From Tranquillimonas sp964472855 (GTDB taxonomy: Bacteria; Pseudomonadota; Alphaproteobacteria; Rhodobacterales; Rhodobacteraceae): a DNA stretch of 9,355 nucleotides. This document shows positions 1 to 6,619 of the stretch, in pieces (position 1 is the stretch's first letter; each line of letters begins with the position of its first letter). The stretch covers positions 1 through 9,355 of the forward strand of contig CAYYMJ010000084.1 of the NCBI GenBank assembly GCA_964472855.1. The letters are read 5' to 3'. Both the position numbers and the translations under genes were made by a program. The notes beneath the pieces are model-generated. The model searched no databases. It was not told the origin of the DNA and was given only the letters and a program-made list of their open reading frames with translations.

Positions 1-732
1 GACCTGCTTGTCAGCGATTGCTTCATTCCGCAGATCGTCTATTCGACGACCTTCGGCTATCGCACCGACCTGGTTGGCGACACGCCGCCGACCGACGTTT
101 GTGCCGTTTTCGACACCGAAACCTATCCCGGCAAGCGTTCGCTCGAAAAGCGCCCGATCAACAACATGGAATGGGCCCTGATCTGCGATGGCGTCGCCTT
201 CGATGATGTCTATGACGTGCTGGCGACGGACGAGGGCCAGAACCAGGCGCTCGCCAAGCTCGACACCATCAAGGACAACGTTGTCTGGTGGTCGGCCGGT
301 GCCGACACGCCGCAGCTGCTGGCCGACGGCGAAATCGTGATGGGCTCGACCTATAACGGCCGTCTGTTCTCGGTCATCGAAGAGCAGAAACAGCCCGTCG
401 CCATGCTGTGGGACGCGCAGGTGTTCGACCTTGACGGCTGGATCATTCCCGCCGGCCTGAGCGACGAGCGCAAGCAGCGCGCGCTGGACTATGTCTACTT
501 CGCGACCGACACCCAGCGTCTTGCCGACCAGGCCAAGTACATCTCGTACGGCCCGGCCCGCGCTTCGTCGGCCCCGCTGGTCGGCAAGCACGCCGATCTG
601 GGAATCGACATGGCACCGCATATGCCGACCGATCCGGAAAACTCGAAGCGTACGTTCCTGTATAACTACGAGTTCTGGGCCGACTATCGCGACGACATCG
701 ACGCGAAATTCCAGGCATGGCTGGCCCGCTAA
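1..732 (+). CDS. Periplasmic substrate-binding protein of a polyamine-type ABC transporter (5' end missing)
   Basis: This is the C-terminal 243 residues of an extracellular solute-binding protein of the PotD/PotF-like group. The frame is open from base 1, so the start codon and signal peptide lie to the left of the window. Visible features are a WWSAG segment, a GSTYNGR segment, and WDAQVFDLDGWIIPAG followed by YISYGPAR, which resemble the hinge and ligand-pocket region of spermidine/putrescine-binding proteins. The family captures a small, usually cationic ligand in the periplasm and delivers it to the permease pair encoded next. An in-frame ATG at 166 is internal to the domain and is not a start. 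The ligand cannot be read from sequence; the creatinase gene downstream makes creatine or another guanidino compound a reasonable guess. The family call is firm, the ligand is inference. Confidence 0.9.
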   Translation, partial: DLLVSDCFIPQIVYSTTFGYRTDLVGDTPPTDVCAVFDTETYPGKRSLEKRPINNMEWALICDGVAFDDVYDVLATDEGQNQALAKLDTIKDNVVWWSAGADTPQLLADGEIVMGSTYNGRLFSVIEEQKQPVAMLWDAQVFDLDGWIIPAGLSDERKQRALDYVYFATDTQRLADQAKYISYGPARASSAPLVGKHADLGIDMAPHMPTDPENSKRTFLYNYEFWADYRDDIDAKFQAWLAR

Positions 733-751
733 GGGCTGACTGAAAAAATCG

Positions 752-778
752 GCGGGGGCCTTGGTGGCCCCCGCTTTC
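752..778 (+). terminator. Intercistronic hairpin between binding protein and permease genes
   Basis: GCGGGGGCC (752-760) and GGCCCCCGC (766-774) form a perfect 9-bp stem with a TTGGT loop, followed by TTTCCCTT. The T run is short, so it is probably a partial terminator or an mRNA-stabilising 3' end for the binding-protein message rather than a full stop. Such hairpins commonly let binding protein be made in excess of the permeases. The function is inference; the stem is seen directly. Confidence 0.65.
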
Positions 779-802
779 CCTTATTCCCAGCATGATGGCC
801 CG

Positions 803-2077
803 ATGACCGACGCAACCCAGACAGGACCGATGCTTGCCGCCGACGGCACGCCGCTGAAACTCAGCCTCGCGCGCAGCCTGAGGCGCCAGAAGATGCGGGC
901 GCTGATGCTGATCGCGCCGCTGCTGATCTTTGTTCTCGTCTCGTTCGTCCTGCCCATTGCCAACATGCTGTTTCGTTCGGTCCAAAACGAAATCGTATCG
1001 CAAACCCTGCCGCTTACGGTCGAGGCCCTTCACGACTGGGATCCCGAAAGCGGACAGCTGCCGGACGAGGCGGTCTATGACGCCTTCGTTCATGACATGG
1101 TTGTCGCGATCGACAACAAGGAACATACCAAGCTGGGCACGCGGCTGAATTACGAACAGACCGGCATGTCGTCGATGTTCCGCCGCTCGGGCCGGCAGAT
1201 CGCCAGGATGGACCCGGTCGCCGACGCGCCCTTCAAGGACAAGCTGATCGACATCCACGATGGCTGGGGCAAGGTCGAGACCTGGGCCACGATCAAGACC
1301 TACTCGGTTCCGCTGACCGATGGCTATTTCCTGAATGCGGTCGACCTGCGCCGCACGCCCGAAGGCATCCAGGCCCAGCCGGAAAGCAAACGTATTCTGG
1401 TCAAGCTGTTCTGGCGCACGCTGGTCATGTCGATGGTCATCACCGGGTCGTGCATCCTTCTGGGCTATCCGGTGGCGTGGATACTCGCCAACCTGCCGAT
1501 GCGCACCGCCAACATTCTGATGATCCTTGTGCTGCTGCCATTCTGGACCTCGCTGCTGGTGCGCACATCGGCCTGGAAGGTGATGCTGCAACAACAGGGT
1601 GTGATCAACGACACGCTGGTCTGGTTGGGGCTGGTCGACGACGCGGCCCGGTTGATCATCATCAACAATCAGATCGGCACCATCGTGGCGATGACGCATA
1701 TCCTGCTGCCGTTCATGATCCTGCCGCTGTATTCAGTGATGCAGACCATTCCGCCCACTTATCTGCGGGCCGCCAAGTCGCTTGGCGCCACCAACTGGAC
1801 AGCCTTTTGGCGGGTCTATTTCCCGCAATCGGTGCCGGGCATCGGCGCAGGCTCGATCCTGGTCTTCATCCTGTCCATCGGCTATTACATCACCCCCGAG
1901 ATCGTGGGCGGCACCAAGGGCGTCTTCATCTCGAACCGGATCGCCTATCACATCTCGTCGTCGCTGAACTGGGGCCTCGCCGCTGCGCTGGGCACCCTGT
2001 TGCTGGCGGCGGTCCTGATCCTTTACTGGGCCTATGATCGGATCGTGGGCATCGACAACGTGAAATTGGGAGGCTGA
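803..2077 (+). CDS. ABC transporter inner-membrane permease, PotB-like, with long periplasmic loop
   Basis: A 424-residue permease of the binding-protein-dependent (BPD_transp_1) family. A cytoplasmic basic stretch (about residues 24-32) precedes membrane segment 1 (about 33-57). A hydrophilic stretch of about 145 residues follows, then the core membrane domain from about residue 202. The cytoplasmic EAA loop that docks on the ATPase is clear from residue 321 (LRAAKSLGATNWTAFW, ending in FPQSVPGI). Classical PotB is much shorter, near 280 residues, the difference being the loop after segment 1. The ATG at 803 is chosen over an in-frame TTG at 761 because the TTG lies in the loop of the hairpin at 752-774. 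No strong ribosome-binding site precedes 803, so translation may be weak. The next permease gene starts 3 bases after the stop. The substrate is unproven. Confidence 0.92.
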   Translation: MTDATQTGPMLAADGTPLKLSLARSLRRQKMRALMLIAPLLIFVLVSFVLPIANMLFRSVQNEIVSQTLPLTVEALHDWDPESGQLPDEAVYDAFVHDMVVAIDNKEHTKLGTRLNYEQTGMSSMFRRSGRQIARMDPVADAPFKDKLIDIHDGWGKVETWATIKTYSVPLTDGYFLNAVDLRRTPEGIQAQPESKRILVKLFWRTLVMSMVITGSCILLGYPVAWILANLPMRTANILMILVLLPFWTSLLVRTSAWKVMLQQQGVINDTLVWLGLVDDAARLIIINNQIGTIVAMTHILLPFMILPLYSVMQTIPPTYLRAAKSLGATNWTAFWRVYFPQSVPGIGAGSILVFILSIGYYITPEIVGGTKGVFISNRIAYHISSSLNWGLAAALGTLLLAAVLILYWAYDRIVGIDNVKLGG

Positions 2078-2080
2078 ACG

Positions 2081-3292
2081 ATGGCTGTTCTCACACCCGT
2101 CTCGCGCCGCCCGCTTGGCTTTGTCATGGCCGTGGTCGCCGGCGCCGGCGCCTTTCTGGGCCTGTTCCTCGGCACCGCCAACGGCTCCAGCCTGCTGGGC
2201 ATCGTCATCGGCGCCGTGGTCATGGCGGCCATTGCCGGCGGCCTGATCCGTTTTCTTGACAACGAACGCCTGTCGCGCTGGCTGCTGCTCGCGGTCTTCG
2301 CGATCGCCGGCCTGATCACCGGCGCGGTCCCCGGTCTTGTGATGGGTCTGGGCGCAGGCTGGTTCTTCGGCTGGTTCGTCTTCTGGATTTTCGAAGGCCG
2401 CTACCGGATGCACCTGCAACCCTATCTGACCCCGGGACAGGTGCTGTGGCACTATACCTTCCGGGTCATCTGCGGCGCGGTCTTCACGTTCCTGATCACG
2501 CCGATCCTGGTGGTCCTGCCGCTCAGCTTCAACGCGCAGGATTTCTTTACCTTCACGCCCGAGATGCTGAATTTCGACCCCGAAGGCTATTCGCTGAAGC
2601 ATTACCGTGACTTCTTCACCAACAACGAATGGCAGCGCAGCTTCAAGAATTCGCTCATCATCGCGCCCATTGCGACCGTCATCTCGGTGTCGATGGGCAC
2701 GCTGGCGGCCATCGGACTCAGCCAAAGCCACGTGCCCGGTCGGCAGGCCATCATGGCGGTGCTGATCTCGCCGATGATCGTTCCGCTGATCATCTCGGCC
2801 ACCGGCATGTTCTTTTTCTACAGCTCGATCGGCAATTTCCTGGAAGGCACGCTGGGTCTCGACAAGAATTTCGTGGGCTACATCAAGGTCGTTCTCGCGC
2901 ACGCGGTGCTGGGCGTGCCGTTTGTCATCATCACGGTGACCGCCACGCTGGTGGGCTTTGACCGGTCGCTGACCCGGGCCGCCGCCAACATGGGCGCCAA
3001 CCCGGTGCGCACCTTTTTCCGGGTGCAGATGCCGCTGATCCTGCCCGGCGTGATCTCGGGCGGACTGTTCGCCTTCATCACCTCGTTCGACGAAGTGGTC
3101 GTGGTCATCTTCGTGGGCTCGGCCAGCCAGAAAACCCTGCCGTGGCAGATGTTCATCGGCCTGCGCGAACAGATCAGCCCGACCATCCTGGCCGTCGCCA
3201 CCATCCTGGTTGTCATCTCGATCGCCCTTCTGACCACGGTCGAGCTTTTGCGCCGCCGGTCGGAACGCCTGCGCGGCATGTCGCCGGGCTGA
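2081..3292 (+). CDS. ABC transporter inner-membrane permease, PotC-like, with extra N-terminal membrane segments
   Basis: A 403-residue permease, second subunit of the transporter. The start at 2081 is fixed by GGGAGG at 2068-2073, seven bases upstream and inside the end of the preceding gene, so the two permeases are probably translationally coupled. The PotC-like core starts near residue 127 (segment about 127-148, then the FNAQDFFTF and SLKHYRDFF region). The EAA loop begins at residue 299 (RAAANMGANPVRTFFRV, ending in LILPG). About 120 residues precede this core; they contain four glycine/alanine-rich hydrophobic stretches at about 12-33, 37-56, 66-84 and 86-104. Classical PotC is about 260 residues and lacks them. 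They could be an extra membrane module for assembly or regulation. The permease identity is firm; the role of the extension is unknown. Confidence 0.92.
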   Translation: MAVLTPVSRRPLGFVMAVVAGAGAFLGLFLGTANGSSLLGIVIGAVVMAAIAGGLIRFLDNERLSRWLLLAVFAIAGLITGAVPGLVMGLGAGWFFGWFVFWIFEGRYRMHLQPYLTPGQVLWHYTFRVICGAVFTFLITPILVVLPLSFNAQDFFTFTPEMLNFDPEGYSLKHYRDFFTNNEWQRSFKNSLIIAPIATVISVSMGTLAAIGLSQSHVPGRQAIMAVLISPMIVPLIISATGMFFFYSSIGNFLEGTLGLDKNFVGYIKVVLAHAVLGVPFVIITVTATLVGFDRSLTRAAANMGANPVRTFFRVQMPLILPGVISGGLFAFITSFDEVVVVIFVGSASQKTLPWQMFIGLREQISPTILAVATILVVISIALLTTVELLRRRSERLRGMSPG

Positions 3293-3317
3293 GACCCGTC
3301 ATCCGGCTTGACCGAAT

Positions 3318-3348
3318 CACGCCCCGGCGCTAGCGACGGGGCGTGTTT
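3318..3348 (+). terminator. Probable terminator after the permease genes
   Basis: CACGCCCCG (3318-3326) and CGGGGCGTG (3337-3345) form a perfect 9-bp stem with a 10-base loop, followed by only three T bases. It starts 26 bases after the second permease stop, a typical place for a transcript end. The short T run suggests incomplete termination, allowing some read-through into the creatinase gene. Confidence 0.6.
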
Positions 3349-3383
3349 CCCGTCCGCGATGGCGTCGCGGCAAGGCGGGAAGC
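3345..3383 (+). other. Nested stem-loop in the permease-creatinase intergenic region
   Basis: TTCCCG (3347-3352) pairs with CGGGAA (3376-3381), extendable by a G-T wobble and a G-C pair. Inside it, CCGCGA (3354-3359) pairs with TCGCGG (3365-3370) around a TGGCG loop. A further 6-bp hairpin, CATCGG-ACC-CCGATG, occupies 3389-3403. The 183-base gap at 3293-3475 therefore holds several stems and no convincing gene. In-frame extension of the creatinase ORF to a TTG at 3308 runs through these stems and is not likely coding. Function is unknown; leader regulation or RNA processing are options. Confidence 0.45.
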
Positions 3384-3449
3384 ATGGCCATCGGACCCCG
3401 ATGCCCCACTTGTCCTGCACGCCGGGATGTGTGGCCGGGCGTGTTCCCT

Positions 3450-3462
3450 GTCCGGCCCGGAC
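3450..3462 (+). promoter_or_regulatory. 13-base odd-centred palindrome next to the creatinase ribosome-binding site
   Basis: GTCCGG-C-CCGGAC is a perfect dyad with a one-base centre. It ends immediately before AAGGAG. It could be an operator or a small hairpin that affects access to the ribosome-binding site. In DNA this GC-rich, short CCGG-containing palindromes arise fairly often by chance, so confidence is low. Confidence 0.3.
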
Positions 3463-3468
3463 AAGGAG
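3463..3468 (+). promoter_or_regulatory. Ribosome-binding site of creatinase
   Basis: AAGGAG lies seven bases before the ATG at 3476. It decides the start against the in-frame TTG at 3308, which would add 56 residues without similarity to creatinase. Confidence 0.85.
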
Positions 3469-3475
3469 ACCGACG

Positions 3476-4696
3476 ATGAACGACCTTTCCCAGCGCCCCC
3501 GGTTTTTCACCTGCCATAACGGCGAAAAGGCCGCGCTGCCTTTTTCGGCCGGCGAATATGATCGCCGCCTTGCCGGACTGCGCGCCATCATGGCGCGGCG
3601 CAACATCCCCGTGGTCCTGCTGACCTCGATGCACAATGTCGCCTACTATACCGGCTTTCTCTACTGCAGCTTCGGCCGCCCCTATGCCTGCGTGGTCACC
3701 CATGACGCCTGCACCACCGTGTCGGCCAATATCGACGCCGGCCAGCCGTGGCGGCGCTCGGCCGGCGAAAACGTCATCTACACCGACTGGAAGCGCAACA
3801 ACTACTGGAGGGCCGTCGCGTCGCTTGCCCGCGGCGCGGGCCGCATCGGGGTCGAGGCCGATCACATGACGCTGGCCATGCGCGACGTGGCCGCTGAAAT
3901 GCTGGACCGGCCCGAACTGGTCGACATCGCCGCCGACACCATGGCCGCGCGCATGGTCAAGTCGTCCGAAGAAATCGCCCTGATCCGCGACGGCGCCCGC
4001 GTTGCCGATATCGGCGGCGCCGCCATCCGCGCGGCCATCCACCCCGGCGCCACCGAGATCGACATCGCCATGGCCGGCCGCGACGCCATGGAAGCCGAAA
4101 TCGCCCGCGCTCATCCCGATGCCGAATATCGCGATACCTGGGTGTGGTTCCAGTCCGGCCTCAACACCGACGGTGCCCACAACCCGGTCACCCGACGCGC
4201 GCTCGAACCCGGTGACATCCTGTCGCTCAACGCCTTCCCGATGATCTCGGGCTATTACACGGCGCTGGAACGCACCCTGTTCCTGGGCACGCCCGATCCG
4301 GCGTCGCTGCGGCTCTGGCAGGCCAATGTCGCCGCCCATGAACTGGGCCTGAGCCTGATCCGCCCGGGTGTCACCTGCGCCGAGATCACCGCCGAACTGA
4401 ACCGCTTTCTCGGGTCCGAGGGCCTCCTCGGTTTCCGCTCGTTCGGCTATGGCCACTCCTTCGGTATGCTCAGCCACTATTACGGGCGCGAGGCCGGGCT
4501 TGAATTGCGCGAAGACATCGACACGCGGCTTGAACCCGGCATGGTCATCTCGATCGAGCCGATGCTCTGGGTCCCGCAAGGCCAGCCCGGCGCCGGCGGC
4601 TACCGCGAACATGACATCCTGATCGTCACCGATGACGGGGCCGAAAACATCACCGGCTTCCCCTACGGGCCCGATCACAACATCGTCGCCGCCTGA
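3476..4696 (+). CDS. Creatinase (creatine amidinohydrolase), M24 pita-bread fold
   Basis: A 406-residue cytoplasmic enzyme predicted to hydrolyse creatine to sarcosine and urea (EC 3.5.3.3). Length and sequence match the Pseudomonas creatinase family, which is about 400 residues. The N-terminal creatinase domain spans about 1-165 and carries LYCSFGRPYA (F66, R68), matching the substrate-binding Phe/Arg pair. The C-terminal domain has WFQSGLNTDGAHNPVTRR with catalytic His (H235), YYTALERTLF (E265), SIEPM (E361) and GGYREHDIL (H379). Spacing between these residues agrees with the Pseudomonas enzyme. The stretches SFGYGHSFG, LSHYYGREAGLELRED and ENITGFPYGP are creatinase-specific rather than general M24 aminopeptidase. 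It follows a transporter, suggesting that its substrate is imported. No sarcosine oxidase or urease is in the window to use the products. Related M24 hydrolases (ectoine hydrolase, Xaa-Pro peptidases) are less likely. Confidence 0.93.
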   Translation: MNDLSQRPRFFTCHNGEKAALPFSAGEYDRRLAGLRAIMARRNIPVVLLTSMHNVAYYTGFLYCSFGRPYACVVTHDACTTVSANIDAGQPWRRSAGENVIYTDWKRNNYWRAVASLARGAGRIGVEADHMTLAMRDVAAEMLDRPELVDIAADTMAARMVKSSEEIALIRDGARVADIGGAAIRAAIHPGATEIDIAMAGRDAMEAEIARAHPDAEYRDTWVWFQSGLNTDGAHNPVTRRALEPGDILSLNAFPMISGYYTALERTLFLGTPDPASLRLWQANVAAHELGLSLIRPGVTCAEITAELNRFLGSEGLLGFRSFGYGHSFGMLSHYYGREAGLELREDIDTRLEPGMVISIEPMLWVPQGQPGAGGYREHDILIVTDDGAENITGFPYGPDHNIVAA

Positions 4697-4720
4697 CAGG
4701 CCGCGGCACAAAGTCCCTTC

Positions 4721-4747
4721 TTTGGCTGAAAAATACCTCGGGGGGGG
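4721..4747 (+). other. Conserved-looking 3' intergenic element ahead of the terminator
   Basis: TTTGGCTGAAAAATACCTCG followed by a G run sits directly before the terminator at 4768-4792. From memory, similar blocks (GGCTGAAAAATACCTC plus a G run, then a G/C terminator) recur between genes in Rhodobacterales genomes, but I cannot verify this here. It is AT-richer than the surroundings and does not look coding. A small TGCGC/GCGCA hairpin (4752-4765) lies between it and the terminator. Confidence 0.4.
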
Positions 4748-4767
4748 TGAATGCGCGACCGCGCAGA

Positions 4768-4792
4768 GGGGGGGCAGAGCCCCCCCCTTTTT
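4768..4792 (+). terminator. Rho-independent terminator of creatinase
   Basis: GGGGGGGC (4768-4775) pairs with GCCCCCCC (4779-4786) over an AGA loop, followed by C and TTTTT. This is a canonical intrinsic terminator for the + strand, 71 bases after the creatinase stop. On the minus strand no T run follows the stem, so it does not serve the regulator gene in the same way. Confidence 0.88.
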
Positions 4793-4793
4793 C

Positions 4794-4816
4794 GCGCCGC
4801 GCCAACCGCGCGGCGC
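4794..4816 (-). other. GC hairpin at the 3' end of the regulator transcript
   Basis: GCGCCGCG (4794-4801) and CGCGGCGC (4809-4816) form a perfect 8-bp stem with a 7-base loop, 14 bases beyond the LysR stop codon. On the minus strand it is followed by CGAAAAAGG rather than a T run, so it may be a 3' stabilising stem rather than an intrinsic terminator. Confidence 0.4.
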
Positions 4817-4830
4817 AACCCGCTGCGCCT

Positions 4831-5688
4831 TCAGCCCCGGCCTGCCGCCGCCAGCCCGGAGATCCAGTCACCCAGCGCTCGCGCCCGCGGCTCTGTCGGG
4901 TTTACGGCAAGAAAGTAGCCCTCGTTCGCAGTCAGCCGCGCCTGGTGCACCATCCGGACCCGGCCATCGGCCAGTGGCCCCGCCGCCAGAAGCGAACTGG
5001 TCAGCGCCACCCCCGCCCCGCGCACCGCCAGTTCCAGCGCCATGCCGTGGCTGTCGACCAGGGTGGTCGGGGCCAGCGGGTCCGCGATGCCGGCCGCCGC
5101 GGCCCAGGCCGGCCAGCCGCCCGAGGTGCCCACCGCCGCGATCAGTGGCTGCCGGGCCCACTCCCCGGCCACGCCCGGTGCGGCCACCGCCACCAGGCTG
5201 TCGGGCAGCAGCCGCGTGGCCCCGTCTCCCACCTGAACCTCCGAGCCAAAGCGCACCTCGACATCGGCGATCGACGCCTTGAATTCGTCTGGCCAGACCG
5301 AGTTGAGGATGCGCAGGCGCAGCCCCGGATTCGCCGCCAGATACCCCCCCAGCGCCGGGGCGATCAGCCATTGCGCAATGCTGACCGAGGTCGAGATCGT
5401 CAAAAGACCGCGTTCGCCACCGCCGTCATAACCCCGGGTCGCCGTCGCCAGCATCTCCAGCGCCGCACCGACCTGTGGCTGCAGCTTCCGGCCCTCGTCG
5501 GTCAGCGCCAGCCCCCGCGGCAGACGCAGGAACAGCGCCACGCCCAGCCGGGTTTCCAGCGCGCGCACATGCTGGCTGACCGCCGACTGCGTCAGCCCGA
5601 TCTCGCCGGCGGCGGCGGTAAAGCTCAGATGCCGCGACGCGGCCTCGAAAGCGCGGAACCAGGTCAGGTGGGGAAGGGCGCGGGACAT
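4831..5688 (-). CDS. LysR-family transcriptional regulator, GcvA-like
   Basis: A 285-residue cytoplasmic DNA-binding regulator. The winged helix-turn-helix spans about residues 7-66, with FTAAAGEIGLTQSAVSQHVR (23-42) as the helix-turn-helix and LETRLGVALFLR plus GLALTDEG as the wing region. The effector domain starts near residue 92 (LLTISTSVSIAQWL) and runs to the end; the fold and the SHGMALELAVRGAGVAL region resemble GcvA/AmpR-type LysR proteins. It is divergent from the hydrolase-monooxygenase-dehydrogenase operon and convergent with creatinase. LysR regulators usually control the divergent neighbour and themselves, so it most likely governs the 5812-9138 operon; control of creatinase and the transporter is possible. 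No clear Shine-Dalgarno site precedes the ATG. The inducer is unknown. Confidence 0.93.
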   Translation of the reverse strand: MSRALPHLTWFRAFEAASRHLSFTAAAGEIGLTQSAVSQHVRALETRLGVALFLRLPRGLALTDEGRKLQPQVGAALEMLATATRGYDGGGERGLLTISTSVSIAQWLIAPALGGYLAANPGLRLRILNSVWPDEFKASIADVEVRFGSEVQVGDGATRLLPDSLVAVAAPGVAGEWARQPLIAAVGTSGGWPAWAAAAGIADPLAPTTLVDSHGMALELAVRGAGVALTSSLLAAGPLADGRVRMVHQARLTANEGYFLAVNPTEPRARALGDWISGLAAAGRG

Positions 5689-5811
5689 GAGGCAAGTCAG
5701 GTATAAGAGATGCTAATGGATGTGAACCCATATGTTTCATTTGCCAAAGGCCGCCGCCGCTTTGACACTGTCGCGGCGCCGCGCCGGCGCTCAGGACAGG
5801 AAACCACAGGA
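5689..5811. promoter_or_regulatory. Divergent promoter/operator region of the LysR gene and the right-hand operon
   Basis: This 123-base gap contains a stretch, about 5696-5745, clearly richer in A and T than the surrounding DNA. It holds two overlapping dyads: ATGG-N8-CCAT (5716-5731) and TGAA-N9-TTCA (5723-5739), candidates for LysR binding. On the minus strand, TTCACA (5726-5721) and TATACC (5705-5700) with a 15-base spacer are a weak promoter candidate that would give a very short leader for the regulator. On the + strand, TTGCCA (5741-5746) or TTGACA (5762-5767) could be a -35 box, but neither has a good -10. Exact promoter assignment is uncertain. Confidence 0.45.
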
Positions 5812-6606
5812 TTGGACCAAGCGTCATCGACAGCGGGCATCTGGGCTGACCGCCCGCGCCAGCCGCTGGGGCGGCTGTCGGCCGTGGTCCATGGCAGCGG
5901 TCCGGCGTTGCTGCTGATCCATGGCGTGGGTCTGCGGGCCGAGGCTTGGGGCGCGCAGATCGACGCGCTGGCCCCCCGCTTTCAGGTGACAGCGGTCGAT
6001 ATGCCCGGCCACGGGCACAGCCCCCTTGGCGACGCGCCCGGCCTTCGCGCCTGTACCGATGCCATTGCCGCCGGGCTTGCCGGCCCCAGCGTGGTGGCCG
6101 GGCATTCGATGGGGGCGATGATCGCGCTCGATCTTGCCAGCCGCCACCCCGACCTTGTCCGCGGCGTTGCGGCGCTGAACGCCATCTATCGCCGCGACCC
6201 GGTGGCCGCCAACGCGGTCCGGGCCCGCGCCCGGGCGCTCGACCGCGCCGAACCGGACCCCGGGCCAACCCTGCAGCGCTGGTTCGGCGCGGGCCCGTCG
6301 CCCTGCCGCGCGGCCTGCCAGCGCTGGCTGACGGGCGTCGACCGGGGCGCCTATGCCGCCGCCTACCGCATCTTTGCCGCCGAAGACGGCCCGTCCGACA
6401 CCGCCCTGTCGGCGCTGGCCTGCCCGGCCCTGTTCGTCACCGGCGGGGACGAGCCCAACTCGACCCCCGCCATGTCGCGCCGCATGGCCGCGCTGGCCCC
6501 GCGTGGGCGCGCCGTCATCGTTGACGGCGCCGCCCACATGATGCCCATGACCCACCCCGATCCGGTCAATGCCGCGCTCGCCGCGTTCGCCGCCGGATGC
6601 CAGTGA
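5812..6606 (+). CDS. Alpha/beta-fold hydrolase
   Basis: A 264-residue serine hydrolase of the alpha/beta fold, the usual length for the family, with no signal peptide, so cytoplasmic. LLLIHGVG (33-40) is the oxyanion-hole strand and loop. GHSMG (97-101) is the nucleophile elbow with Ser99. GGDEPNSTP gives Asp213 and GAAHMMPM gives His242, completing the triad. The arrangement is like enol-lactonases and RutD-type hydrolases; the substrate (ester, lactone, amide or C-C bond) cannot be read. The start is uncertain: TTG at 5812 follows AGGACAGG at 5793-5800 and begins a normal-length protein. An upstream ATG at 5710 would add 34 residues over the AT-rich promoter region with codons (CTA, CCA, TCA, ACA) unlike the rest of the gene. 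It is the first gene of the operon, 13 bases ahead of the monooxygenase. Confidence 0.88.
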   Translation: MDQASSTAGIWADRPRQPLGRLSAVVHGSGPALLLIHGVGLRAEAWGAQIDALAPRFQVTAVDMPGHGHSPLGDAPGLRACTDAIAAGLAGPSVVAGHSMGAMIALDLASRHPDLVRGVAALNAIYRRDPVAANAVRARARALDRAEPDPGPTLQRWFGAGPSPCRAACQRWLTGVDRGAYAAAYRIFAAEDGPSDTALSALACPALFVTGGDEPNSTPAMSRRMAALAPRGRAVIVDGAAHMMPMTHPDPVNAALAAFAAGCQ

Positions 6607-6611
6607 AGGAG
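6606..6611 (+). promoter_or_regulatory. Ribosome-binding site deciding a TTG start of the monooxygenase
   Basis: AAGGAG overlaps the final base of the hydrolase TGA and stands eight bases before TTG at 6620, where the typical LLM N-terminus MKFSLFAHMER begins. An ATG at 6569 in the same frame lies inside the hydrolase gene and is not needed. Confidence 0.8.
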
Positions 6612-6619
6612 TTGCCGCG

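Noticed and set aside
761..802. TTG start for the first permease, 14 codons upstream
   Set aside because: It lies in the loop of the 752-774 hairpin and adds residues over the stem; ATG 803 is more natural.
792..806. Tiny ORF ATG-ATG-GCC-CGA-TGA overlapping the permease start as ATGA
   Set aside because: No Shine-Dalgarno sequence and only four codons; could couple translation but nothing supports it beyond the overlap.
443..1699. Long minus-strand open frame opposite the transporter genes
   Set aside because: Rich in Arg, His, Gln and Asp with no recognisable domain; a shadow of the permease frame in GC-rich DNA.
3317..4711. 464-codon minus-strand open frame opposite creatinase
   Set aside because: Low-complexity Gly/Ala/Asp/Arg composition and no domain; antisense shadow of a certain gene.
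4747..5706. Long + strand open frame across the LysR gene
   Set aside because: Begins in the creatinase terminator region and is Arg/Gln/Pro-rich without a domain; the minus-strand LysR protein explains the region.
5710..5811. N-terminal extension of the hydrolase from ATG 5710
   Set aside because: Runs through the AT-rich promoter/operator region with codons unlike the gene and no family similarity visible; kept only as an alternative.
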